In this document: positions 26,565 to 36,483 of the stretch, in pieces
Layout: every line of letters begins with the position of its first letter
Numbering within the stretch: the stretch's first letter is position 1
NCBI GenBank assembly: GCA_958295665.1
Contig: OY282558.1
Span: 29,781,045 to 29,845,044, forward strand
Source of the DNA: Tipula vernalis
Taxonomy: Eukaryota > Arthropoda > Insecta > Diptera > Tipulidae
Direction of reading: 5' to 3'
Length of the DNA stretch: 64,000 bases
The notes under the pieces: model-generated
What the model was told of the DNA's origin: nothing
The model's database searches: none
The model's input: the letters and a program-made list of their open reading frames with translations, nothing else
Position numbers and translations under genes: made by a program

Positions 26565-26948
26565 AAATATTCCACTCGGCTTTACTTGACAGTACTAAAC
26601 GATGCAGTAAGTGATATGACTATGGCCCCTATGGGGTTAATGGTTGCGGCTGCACGTCGATTTACTGAAGGTCGGTTGGCAATTGAAATTGTACAAGGCA
26701 TCAACAACCACAATTTTTATTAGGACGAGATATTAAAGATAGTACGGTCGGAGTTGTTGGATTTGGCAATATTGGACAAACTATTGCGAAGCGGTTACAA
26801 GGATTTGATATTGGGCAAATACTTTATTCAAGTCCTACTTCGTCTCCAGGGGCAGAAAAATATCAAGCTGAATTGGTCCCATTTGATGAGCTACTCAAAA
26901 AAAGTGATTTTGTGTTTGTAAGTGCACCACTAACCAAAGATAATAAAG
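26565..26948 (+). pseudogene. GRHPR pseudogene B, internal fragment
   Basis: The fragment resembles gene A closely, from the codons for NIPLGF (about codon 98) to PLTKDN (about codon 225). It keeps [19 protein letters not shown] and the block FDELLKKSDFVFVSAPL. It starts abruptly inside what is exon 2 of its relatives. It carries a frame break near 26586 and a changed block near 26690. It ends abruptly at 26948, where unrelated, less AT-rich sequence begins. The N-terminal third and all three catalytic residues (Arg, Glu, His) are missing, so it cannot encode an active enzyme. Confidence 0.88.
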
Positions 26949-27290
26949 AAAAAATTCCGCTAACAGAATCTCCGATCAGCGGTCTTGGAACGCGGTGTAG
27001 CTGGCTTGGCTCAGAGCTGGGGTGGGAGATTTCCAAGACATGATCAAATCTAGAATTACCGCATGAGATAAAAAAACAAGGGAGAGTAGTATAATAAAAG
27101 AAATGCACGCTTTGTCTCCGGCAACCAAAAGGACTGGGCGGGCAGCAAACCTCAACCAATCCTCAGCATCCCACCATGATGCTCGTAACCCGTCATCATC
27201 ATCTTCTCGGTCTCAGATACAAAAAAAATTTAAACAAATCAAACCAACCAACAACGGTAACGAAGAAGAGAGGGAGCTGTAAGAAAAGTC
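26949..27290 (+). mobile_element. Unidentified insertion abutting pseudogene B, possible LINE 5' end
   Basis: This block is clearly less AT-rich than its surroundings and begins exactly where the similarity to gene A stops. It holds a short Ser/Asn-rich open frame, ATG 27103 to TAA 27282 (59 residues, starting MHALSPATKRTGRAAN). That would suit the start of a LINE ORF1, but no diagnostic motif is present. The call as mobile DNA rests on the abrupt composition change and the interruption of a gene copy. Confidence 0.3.
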
Positions 27291-28466
27291 AATATAAAGA
27301 GAAAATATAAGCATGCAAATATGGTATAATGTAAAAGATAGCCCGAATTCCGCAACAAAAAAAAAATAAATAAATAACGCAAAGAAAATATCTGAATGAA
27401 TATCAAGGAAGCAAGCCAAAATCTGAATAATAAATCAATAAAACTTTTTTTCCAAACAATAAAAATTTGCTCTACCAAAATACAATAATGCACAAACAAA
27501 AGAAAAATTACTATAAATTAGCATTGAAATTTAAAAACCATAGATAATAAATAATACAATTACGAACGTTTTCTCCCGGCTGCTAACAACTCCACTATGA
27601 TGACCTTCTTGAAAGTCTGACCGTAAATATATCAAGTAGAACATCGCCTTTTAAAGTCCGCAGATCCACGGTTTATTTTTTTTTTTAATTTTTTTTTCGA
27701 TGGCTTAGATTCTTAAATCCACTAAATTCCTTAATAATTGTTCTACAAATCCTCAGAGTCACTATATGTATGTACTTAAATAAATAATTGTGTGGTATAA
27801 GGTTTATGTACATATCACAATCGCAGATCAAATTATAAGCTGACGAATCGAACTTTAACTCGTAGCACTTAAGGATGCAACGCAACTCAGCGACGCATAA
27901 CTTGACAACACCGTACTCGACTCAGCTATGGTAGGCCGTATTAAAGGAGCAATGGCTCAATTAACTGGTAATTTAAACCACTCCAGAATAAAAAATCAGC
28001 TTTACAACAATTTATTATAATAACAGTATGATCAAAGTATTTACATATTTGTTTTATGTTTTGTTTTTTTTTTTTTTTTTGTACAGATAGGTTTTTTTAA
28101 AACAAGAAAATCAACACTGGACCATCTCGAGGCGAGAAAACTTGACTGCCCCAAAAAAAAAAAAAGTATCACCCGATCGATTACAAAAAATTGGATGTTT
28201 CTCCTCTCTCTCTCTTCGTTCAGCTCCAATAATCAGTTCCTGTTCAGGCGTATATTTACTACATGATCATGATGTGATTTCCTCGTTTCTTACCTCTTTG
28301 CCTATAATTTGGAGTGGGGATATATGGTATATATATAGCACTTCGCTTTGTACTACTTTAAAATGCTGCAGTCGAGCGTGGAATGCATTGCCTTGGCTTT
28401 ATATCACTTAGAAATAAATTATTTTTCAACAAATTGAATTTATTTCTATAAAATTAAACATTACCA
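27291..28466. other. Intergenic, nothing recognised
   Basis: AT-rich with poly(A/T) runs near 28062-28080 and 28145-28165. Short open frames on both strands show no motif. No RNA gene was seen. Confidence 0.4.
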
Positions 28467-28557
28467 ATCAAATAAAACTAATTTGCTTAATTCAAAAATG
28501 AAATAAAGGATTTTTATTTTTGAAGCTCAAAGCCGAGGCGCCTGGTATGAAAAGTAA
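28467..28557 (+). repeat. Left copy of an inverted repeat flanking GRHPR gene C
   Basis: The block contains AATTCAAAAATGAAATAAA, TTTTTGAAGCTCAAAGCCG and GGTATGAAAA. A copy in the opposite orientation occupies 31023-31117, with only small gaps and a few mismatches over about 90 bp. Part of the motif recurs at 31635-31740. It is probably the terminal region of a dispersed transposon family. Confidence 0.65.
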
Positions 28558-28837
28558 AGTGTTTTTCTTTTTATACAGTGGATGAAATAATAGTATTAAA
28601 GATCACTAATAAATAATTTTATTAATTAGCTCTGCTAATTTGACTATACCAATAATGTAATAAATTAAAATCAATCAAATAGCCCTATCATAAATTAATC
28701 ACCGGTAAAAAGTAAATAGTTGGACCTAAATGGGAACCTTGCAAAAAAATCCAAATACAATTTATTATTACATATGTACATATAATTAAAAAAAAATATT
28801 TTGAGGTGTTTTATTTTTTTATCGTAAGCATACATTA

Positions 28838-30086
28838 TTATGGAACTGGTGAGAGCATTGGTTCACCAGCAATACCTCTTAACACATTGTGGGCAGCAAT
28901 TACAGACATATCATTCCGAGTACGCACAGTTGCCGAAGCAATATGCGGTAAAATGACTTAAAATTAAAAAAATAGAAATGGTATATTTATTTACTCTAAA
29001 CACTTTAGAAAATTATTCAAACTCACTTAGATTTGGAAGAGTTAGTAATTTGTGATCAGCCGGTAAAGGTTCAGGTACCATAACATCAATACCAGCCGCA
29101 AAAATTTTATTATTTTTCAAAGCATCGTAGAGGGCCTCTTGATCAACCATAGGACCTCTTGCGATATTAATAAAAACACTAGTGGCTTTCATTTTACCAA
29201 ATGCAACCTTGTTAAACATTCCACGGGTTTCGTTGGTAAGTGGGGCACTCAAGAATACATAATCACTTTTTTCTAATAAATCATCGAATGTTACGAATTC
29301 TGCATTATACTTATCCGCTGATAGTTTTGGTCGATGCCCAGAATATATAATTTGACCAATATCGAAGCCCTGTAAACGCTTAGCAATTGTTTCTCCAATT
29401 CTTCCAAATCCAACTATGCCAACTGTAGATCCTTTAATATCTTGCCCGAGTAAAAATTGTGGCCTTTCCTCCCATTCGGAACTTAAAATTTTCATACGCC
29501 CTTCATGAAAACGGCGACCAGCTGAAATCATTAGGCCGATTGCTGTATCGGCTACGGCGTCATTTAGAATGATCGGTGTATATCCAAGTGGAATATTACG
29601 CCGTTTAACCTCTTCAATATCTACAAAATCCAAACCGGCCGACATAGTGGAAATTGATTTAAGTTGTGGACCAGCCGCATCGAGTGCCTCAGCATTTAAT
29701 GCATTATGATTCACCCAAAAAATACCATCCATTCCTTTAGATTTTTCTAATATTTCTGCCCGAGTGGGAGCTGGCTTTCCTTCGCATAATGTTACGTTGC
29801 ATCTAAATTTAGCATTTTTATTAGTTGATTACAACAAAGCTCGAAAAATAAAATCACTTACTTATATCGTAAAATTTTTAAACCAGCTTCCGGTATATCC
29901 CAATGGGTAACCAAAACTTTAGGCGGATTTTCTGGAGTGAAATCAGCTGCTACATTTACGCTATATAAAAATAAAATAAAAACAATTCTATCGAGCTGTA
30001 TGATTTCGATTTATTGTTAATCTTATAAGTTTAACTCACATGATGAAATACAGTAGTACTGATGACTTTAAAGAGAGCTTGAACAT
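28838..30086 (-). CDS. GRHPR paralog C with signal-peptide exon
   Basis: Exons on the minus strand are 30086-30040, 29960-29862, 29802-29027 and 28956-28838. All are GT-AG (GTGAGT, GTAAGT and GTGAGT donors) and join in phase to 1041 nt, giving 346 residues. The second exon has no in-frame ATG, so the start must come from the first one. That exon adds [20 protein letters not shown], a basic-hydrophobic signal-peptide-like segment with a plausible cleavage after VAA. The enzyme body follows ([22 protein letters not shown] at 180-185; NIARGPMVD with Arg264; PEPLP with Glu293; PHIASAT with His312). The catalytic triad is present, but the usual PH(L/I)GSA loop reads PHIASA. Relative to A and D there is one extra intron near the 3' end. 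Predicted location: ER or secreted, which is unusual for the family. Confidence 0.88.
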
Positions 30087-31022
30087 ATTTTGTTGTCGAC
30101 TTAAAATAGTTTTAATTGTTTCTTTTGTAAGATTTGTTATGAAACTAAACGGAAAATAAAGTCTTCGCGACATAAGAAATCTATATGTATGAATATTGAA
30201 TATACAGTGTCCCAAATAAGTCTGCATACGCCCTTTTAGTATATGAAAAATAATCAAAATACGTAGTTTTATCTATTTCAAATTAAAAAAATTATTAACA
30301 AAATATAAAGAAACTATATAGTATTTATATTTGTTTGTAAACAATACAATAAATGGTTTTATTCGCCATAGGTTTAGATATGTATATTTTTATAGCTTTT
30401 TATAAAAAAGATTCGAAGGCAGGCTTATTTAGTTGACTGTATGTGAAGCAAATATACGCAAAGAAATGTAGTTGTGATTGATATTGTAATATCTACCAGT
30501 GGGGTGGTTAAAACTCGGTATACATATATAAACGGTCTAAATAGATAAATTAAAAGAGAAAATGAATATGTAAATGATACCAAACCGAAAATTCATTCTC
30601 ACGCAAACTTCTCACAAATGGAATAACATAAACCAAAAACAACATTCACTATGCAATAGCCTCGAACAAGATGTAGGTACTACATAAATAAAATCAATTA
30701 CAAAATGTTAAATATTTCTACTCTAAGACCCATATAGTATTTCATTAATTTCTTGAAAATATCAGAAAGATATTCTTAACTTGTTTAGTATATTTTCCTA
30801 ATACAAAACGAACACCATTTTTAAAATTGTATGCGAATTAATCATATATGAGTAGTGTTAACATGACCTTCAACATGACCCTCAATAGCTTTTATGGTTG
30901 TTTTTATTACGGAATCGTATTGGTATAGAACGGTTAAAAATAAAACTAATAATCTAAGGTCATATGCCTTAGCAAATCCTATCTAAATTGATGCATATTA
31001 TAAATTGCTTATTAGACCTAAA
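30087..31022. other. Upstream region of gene C, nothing else recognised
   Basis: AT-rich sequence that should hold the promoter of gene C on the minus strand. No core motif or other gene was recognised. Confidence 0.4.
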
Positions 31023-31117
31023 GTAATTTTCATACCGGGCAGCGGCTTTGAGCTTCAAAAATAAAATTTTTTTATTTCATTTTTGAATTACATATGTAAA
31101 TTAGTTTCATTTAATTG
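31023..31117 (-). repeat. Right copy of the inverted repeat flanking GRHPR gene C
   Basis: The reverse complement of this block matches 28467-28557 almost throughout, including ATTCAAAAATGAAATAAA and TTTTTGAAGCTCAAAGCCG. The two copies bracket gene C, the only minus-strand member of the cluster. Confidence 0.65.
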
Positions 31118-31139
31118 ATAACGTTGAAACGAATACAGT

Positions 31140-31505
31140 TTGTTGATATTGCCACAGAAGAAAGATTAACCAGAACAGTCATAACGCTGTTTTTGTATGG
31201 AAAAATTTGGACTCATTTTTTTGACCTTGATTTGCCGAAGGTAAGAGAAAGTTGGGTTATGTATTCTTTGGTTTACTGGTTTTTAATTGAAATAATAAAA
31301 ATTAAGAATCCTTAACAGTATAGTTAGTGATATTATATGACAAGTTTTGTTTTGACACCATAATTTGTATTAAATATTCAAAAAATTCATAATATTCGAA
31401 AATAATTATACTTCAAAGTCCAAAAAAGAAGGTAAGATGAAAAAAAAATTTGATCCACGCAATGTCTATTCTGGTTAATCTTTCTTCTGTGACATAACCT
31501 ACAAA
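31140..31505. mobile_element. Possible foldback element
   Basis: CACAGAAGAAAGATTAACCA near 31153 is repeated in inverted orientation near 31475-31495, with similarity extending a few bases on each side. The interior is non-coding (the open frame 31115-31315 runs over the left arm and shows no motif). The arms are only about 30 bp, so the call is moderate. Confidence 0.4.
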
Positions 31506-31634
31506 TCACATTTTTGGCACAACTGTTTTGTATTTACAGAAAAATCTAGCTATCGATACGTTACAAATTCTGATTATCTCAGTTCTTGCTTGTAATTCAC
31601 TGTAAAATAGACCAAAATAAAATATTGATAGCAA

Positions 31635-31740
31635 CCGAATGTTCAAAGCCGATGCCCTCGGTATGAAAGGGTCTCAGGTTCACATTTGTGGTAACTAAAT
31701 ATTTTGAGGCGAGGCGTCTGGTATGAAAAGTACTTAAATG
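31635..31740 (+). repeat. Dispersed repeat with GGTATGAAA boxes
   Basis: It contains TTCAAAGCCGATGCCCTCGG, then GTATGAAAGGGTCTCAG, and GAGGCGAGGCGTCTGGTATG. Parts match the repeats flanking gene C. The section 31660-31699 is nearly identical to 63060-63100. It looks like a nested or decayed copy of one or two MITE families. Confidence 0.45.
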
Positions 31741-31895
31741 TCAGACAATTACCTAAATGTGATCCACTTTTTCGCCCTCTAAAAAAGCAGAAAGAACCAA
31801 CCACAATTTGATTTATTAATCACTTGTGAATCAACAAATTACAAACAAAAAATTTCATTTTTTGAGTTATGCCGTTTTTCTTGAACATCGATAGC

Positions 31896-32304
31896 CGTGT
31901 TTTCCATGAGAACTGCACTAGAACTCGATAAACTTTAAATTCCTTTTATTCTATGTAAAACGAAAAAAAAATAAATTCATAAAGCGCGAATGTGTAGTGT
32001 ATTTGATATAATTACATATTTTAAGTTTAAAAATTTCCCCCTTCAGTTATTTCATCAATATTTCCTTATTTCTTACTGACGTCATTACACGCAACTACAC
32101 TCGATAAATTCATGGGTTTATCCAGTGTAACTAAAAAATAAGCTATAATTGTCATTGTTTATTGCTGTAACAACTTAAAATGTGTATTTATGTGAAATGC
32201 ATTACACATTATCACTTTAAGAATTTAATTTATTTTTCTGTTTACTTAGAATAAATGGAATTTAAAATTTATCGAGTTCTAGTGCAGTTCTCATGGAAAA
32301 CACG
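31896..32304. mobile_element. 409-bp MITE with 62-bp terminal inverted repeats
   Basis: The left arm begins CGTGTTTTCCATGAGAACTG and the right arm is its inverse. Over about 62 bp I count three mismatches. The interior of about 280 bp is AT-rich and non-coding. No clear target duplication is visible at the ends. This is a non-autonomous DNA transposon of unknown superfamily, and the low divergence of the arms suggests it is fairly young. Confidence 0.75.
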
Positions 32305-32649
32305 ACTGATATAGTTAAATAATAATGATAAATGTACGCAAGGTTTAAGCTACTTATACTTAGCTTAATATGTCGCTTAACGATGAAAATGATAATATAT
32401 TTTGTTATTATTCTCCTTGTTCATCAAATCTTTTAATTTTATTATTGCAACAGATTTATAATTTACAGGAAATATATGCTTGTTTCATAGCTTGACCGGC
32501 CCAACCTGTTTTATTACATGAATGCGTAAGTGTAATCAAATGTACTTATTTTTAAACAAATTTTGAATATTTTCTGTAAATAAACTTTAAAGAAAGGCAA
32601 TGTCCCAACGAAACACTTCAAAATTGCATAGAGCAAATAGTTAAATACG

Positions 32650-32698
32650 TGTAGTAAGAATAAACAATACGTGTGTCGTATTGTTTATTCTTCCTACA
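32650..32698. repeat. Near-perfect 22-bp hairpin
   Basis: TGTAGTAAGAATAAACAATA.. pairs with its inverse ..TATTGTTTATTCTTCCTACA across a 5-base loop, with one mismatch in 22 pairs. It stands alone in non-coding DNA just beyond the 3' end of a decayed transposase. It could be the remnant of a foldback element, or a transcribed hairpin; nothing here decides. Confidence 0.7.
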
Positions 32699-32869
32699 TA
32701 GTCAAAAGCCAACTTCTTTATTTCATTTACCAACATTTAACAATTATTAAACTTGTATGTTCCACAAGAAAGTATCTCAAAGAAGACAATAAATTTATTT
32801 TATATTTATTTCTCAAATAATAAACATTAAAACTAATTTCTCAATTATTTTAATATCTAATTCAGTCGC

Positions 32870-33910
32870 CATTGTTGTCTATTATAGATTGATTAGTGCA
32901 ACATTCACTTAACTTGGCTACATATTCTGGAGTAAAGTATTTCCAAATGTTTTTGAGAACCCAAACAATCTGATGTGTGGTTGTTATATTTCTTGCTTTT
33001 ATTACGGGGGTACACCTCCGGTTCATTGAGTTTTATAAATTTTTCAAAGTTGCAGAAGTTATGTATTCCTAGATGTTTATCAAAAAACTTTGTAAAGCTT
33101 GAATTGATTCTGGGCGCTTCCTTGCTGTGTCTAGCTTCATTATAAACCAAACATTTTCTATAGGATTTAGGTCTGGGTTTTACGGGGGGCAGTTCAACAC
33201 ATCGATATTTTTTTCTGCCAAGGATTTTTTTACGTTTAAATGAATAGATAAGAAAAAAATATAAGATAGTAATAAATTATTGTTGTTTATCTGAAAGTAC
33301 ATTTTATTATCTACAATTCCAAATTAATATATGGTAGTTACTTATCTTGGCAATATTGCATGGAGCTGAAAAATAAATCTGAAAGTATCGTCGAAAAGCT
33401 CTAACACAAAGGGCTCAAATTGGTTATGCAGGATTTGCAGATAAACAGCTGATGTGGTAATGGAACTAAGGCAGCACATTCGACCTGTTTCTTCTCCAGA
33501 AAAAATCCCCAGACCACAACTCTTCCAGTTTTCGGTGGAAGTCTTAAAAGACAGTAGTTGCTAAGCCTCTCTTGAAGTTTTCTTGCCATGATTCTACAAT
33601 CTCAAACATGCAGCTTGAATTTGGATTCATCAGAGAAAATCAAGTTATTCTACATCTCCTGAGTCCAACAAGCATGTTCCTAGGCCCACAGGAAATTCTT
33701 TTTGGCTGTTTTTGTTTGACTCGTATAGCGAACTCTGGCTTCTGGACTGTTTCAAGTAACCAGTCTTCTTCTCACTCAGCTGGTTGATATTCGTTTGCCC
33801 ATTGCTTGTCCAGGATCCCCTCTTACATCCTATGACGGTAGGCGTAACCGTAACTAATTGTTTAACCAATGTTTTTGCACAGCACTTGCGTGGATGTACC
33901 ACCATAATAA
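32870..33910 (-). pseudogene. Tc1-type transposase relic
   Basis: Minus-strand blocks in the right order are VHPRKCCAKTLVKQL (an HTH region near 33900), a middle block GRVVVWGFFLEKKQ (the VWG core motif near 33510), and DVLNCPP.NPDLNPIENVW (the catalytic Glu motif near 33200-33140) followed by SMNRRCTPVIKARNITTTHQ near 33020. Stops and frameshifts occur throughout; for example a stop replaces the residue between PP and NPDLNP. It is clearly inactive. It differs in sequence from the Tc1 element at the start of the window. Confidence 0.75.
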
Positions 33911-34140
33911 AAGGTAAATGTGGTCCAAATAATAATTATATTAAAGATAGGAGTTTCATAAAACAATAAAGTACAAAAAAACAAAAAAAAATGTATTTAC
34001 TATAATCCACTACTTCCACGCCTTTAAGTTCTAAATAGGGTACTTTGAATATTTTGTCATTTTTCCGATTCTCCCCCTAAATTGCAGGTAATTTTTTATT
34101 TTTTTAAATTGGGTAGGTAGTAGTAATTGCTATTTTTCTA

Positions 34141-34745
34141 AATTTGGAATTAAATTAAAATTTGTCCAGATCTGACTTAATTTAGTTTACAATTTGGGGT
34201 CAAATAAACTAGAGATAGCATTGTTTGTAGAATTTGATATAATTCAAGCATACCGCATTTTTATAGTCCTCGCAATGTACGAGTACTTACTTAATTCTTG
34301 CTCTAATTGATAAGCGACAGAGTAGGAATATCAAATTTCGTTAATTTATACGTACAACAATAACTGTGCGCCATTTGGTAACTTCACGATCGGGGGTAAT
34401 TTTTAATGATTAAGTGAACATTATAAACATGTGTTGTAAATTATATCAAAGAAGCCATTTACCATCGAATATTTAACAGAAAGGGGCTACATTTTTGTTC
34501 GAAATTTTTTTGATCGTTTTATATTGCTGTTGAGTAAATTCATTTTTTAAATTTAATAATTTACACCTTTAATTTTGTGTACTACCTCCGTTCACATCAT
34601 ATAATCGATTTAAAGCTTTTCTCAAACATTGGGATTAATTTACGTCGGAAAAAGTATTTAAACAAAACCTAAATTCATTACAGTCATTATATATCTTTTA
34701 ATAACCTAGCTAGAATTTAAATGTGATGTGTGAGGGTAGGAGTAA
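34141..34745 (+). pseudogene. Relic duplicate of the GRHPR gene D promoter and exon 1
   Basis: This stretch parallels 36200-36665, the 5' region of gene D, about 2 kb downstream. Shared landmarks in order are ACTTAATTTAGTTTACAATT (ACTTGCCTTAATTTCGTTTACAATT in gene D), AAATAAACTAGA, TGATATAATTCAA, CTAATTGATAAG, and then the exon itself. GTTCACATCATATAATCGAT matches the start of the gene D coding region, but the ATG is gone and the frame is destroyed. A trace of the exon 2 start (ATGTGATGTG) follows at about 34720. No further coding sequence follows. The copy is much diverged, so the duplication is old. Confidence 0.75.
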
Positions 34746-35560
34746 AATTGGTGGTGTCCATCATTAAATTCTGATGATCTTTTTAAATCTCTTCCTGAAG
34801 TTCAATGGAAGTAAAAAATGTATCTGCTGAAAGTTTTTTCGAACTTATTTTGAAAAATTAAAAACAGATACCTCAAGTTTGAATAATTTATCATACATGT
34901 GAAAGGCGTTTATTGAGAGGCTTTTGAGGTCGCTGAATTTGAATATGATGTAGAACTTTGAAAATGCAAAATGGTAGACCAAAAATGGCAACTAAAAACA
35001 TGAAAATTCTTAAACATTGAGTATTTTTTAAATGCTAAATGAATTTGTTTTGTTGGTTCTTGAGGTTACTGGATCCGAAGATGGTTAAACAGTATGTGAA
35101 ACCACTAAGAGGTTAAAATCTATGAGCACGATATTGTAAATAAATACAATTCATTTGTAGATGTTTGTTAACGATGGTGATTTTATATGCAGCTCCTATC
35201 ACTTTGTTTTGTGAATTTTTCTTGAGGAACTACACAAATATTTGCTGAAATGATATCGAAAACGTATCTAATCTTTTACGTAAAGGTTCGTTTTAAATAA
35301 ATGCATGTAATCAGGAAATGATTTGGGATACCTTTAGGACTCTCTAGAAACACGGACGAAGGGCTCTAGTGTGAGAGCAAGTCATTAGGCTTTACAGCCG
35401 AAGGACTAATAAATGGAAAAACCGTGATTGTATATGTATACGTGACTGGCATTACAAAGTTTACGCTAAATAGATAATAGAGGACAATAGAATTAGAAAT
35501 TCCAATTTTATTAGTTTGATACAAAAATTAAAACGGGTTGGGTACGAATGCGCGTTTTCA
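34746..35560. other. Intergenic, nothing recognised
   Basis: No open frame, repeat or RNA gene that I can support. Confidence 0.45.
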
Positions 35561-35564
35561 TAAC

Positions 35565-36050
35565 CTCATTTTTCAAATCCCGTTTTATCAGAACCCAGCC
35601 CAAAAAAAGTACCAATTTTCAAAATCCCGCTTTTGTTAAACTATAAAAAGTCCCGCTGTTTAGTGTTTTAAACCTTCCAGGGGCTCTATTCTCAAATTCC
35701 ACAACCATTTTCCACATGTGTACATCTGTCAAAATCTATGTAATTATTGACGGTTTCGTAAATGGGGAATTTTTTTCACCTGCTTATACCCACTCGGAAA
35801 TATTCCCTTAGTACCGAAAAAATTCCATAGCGAATTCAAGAATATAGGAATTTAAATTTTCGAAAGTTTTTATGAATTTTGACACATGGCCGCATGTGGA
35901 AAATGGTTGTCGAATTCAAGAATGGGGCCCTAGAAGTTGAATTCTTTAATGTTTGTTTTTCAAAATTAAATTTTTCATTTTTCTCAAATGATGTGGGATT
36001 TTGAAAATCGGGATTTTGAAAACGGGATTTTCCAAAGCGGATATGCCCCA
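35565..36050. mobile_element. Large foldback element, arms of about 200 bp
   Basis: The left half (35565-35760) and right half (35860-36050) are inverted copies. ACAACCATTTTCCACATG near 35700 pairs with CATGTGGAAAATGGTTGT near 35893. Blocks of CAAAATCCCG on the left mirror CGGGATTTTG on the right. The arms are imperfect. The minus-strand open frame across the right arm is made of the repeats themselves. Likely a non-autonomous foldback or MITE element. It lies between the relic exon and gene D. Confidence 0.65.
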
Positions 36051-36483
36051 ATCCAAAATATTAGTGCAAATTTCGGCCCGCGCCAGTATCAAATCAGTTA
36101 GAATTTAAGGATTTTTTAGTGTATGTAAACTTTATTACATCCATCATTGTATTATGTAATTGGAATTCGGCCAAGAAATATCTGTAGCTGTTCTTTTGGT
36201 TTCGCTTAACTTGAACATTGAAGCTTGCCCAGCCCAGACTTGCCTTAATTTCGTTTACAATTTGTGGTGAAGTAAACTAGAATATAATATAATTCAAACA
36301 AACCGCGATTTTTGTGTTCTAATTGATAAGTACAGAGTAAAAATAGCATGACATTTCATTAGTCTGTTGTCGTACAACCATAACTTTAGTGTGTCATACT
36401 AATTTTCAAGTTCGGTGGCAATAAATGAATAAACTCAGATTTTAACTTTTAATATTTTAACTATTCATCTTTAATTTAGTATA

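Noticed and set aside
27931..28017. Short frame starting MVGRIKGAMAQLTGNL as a small stress-protein-like gene
   Set aside because: The resemblance is a few residues only and the frame ends after 28 codons without domain structure.
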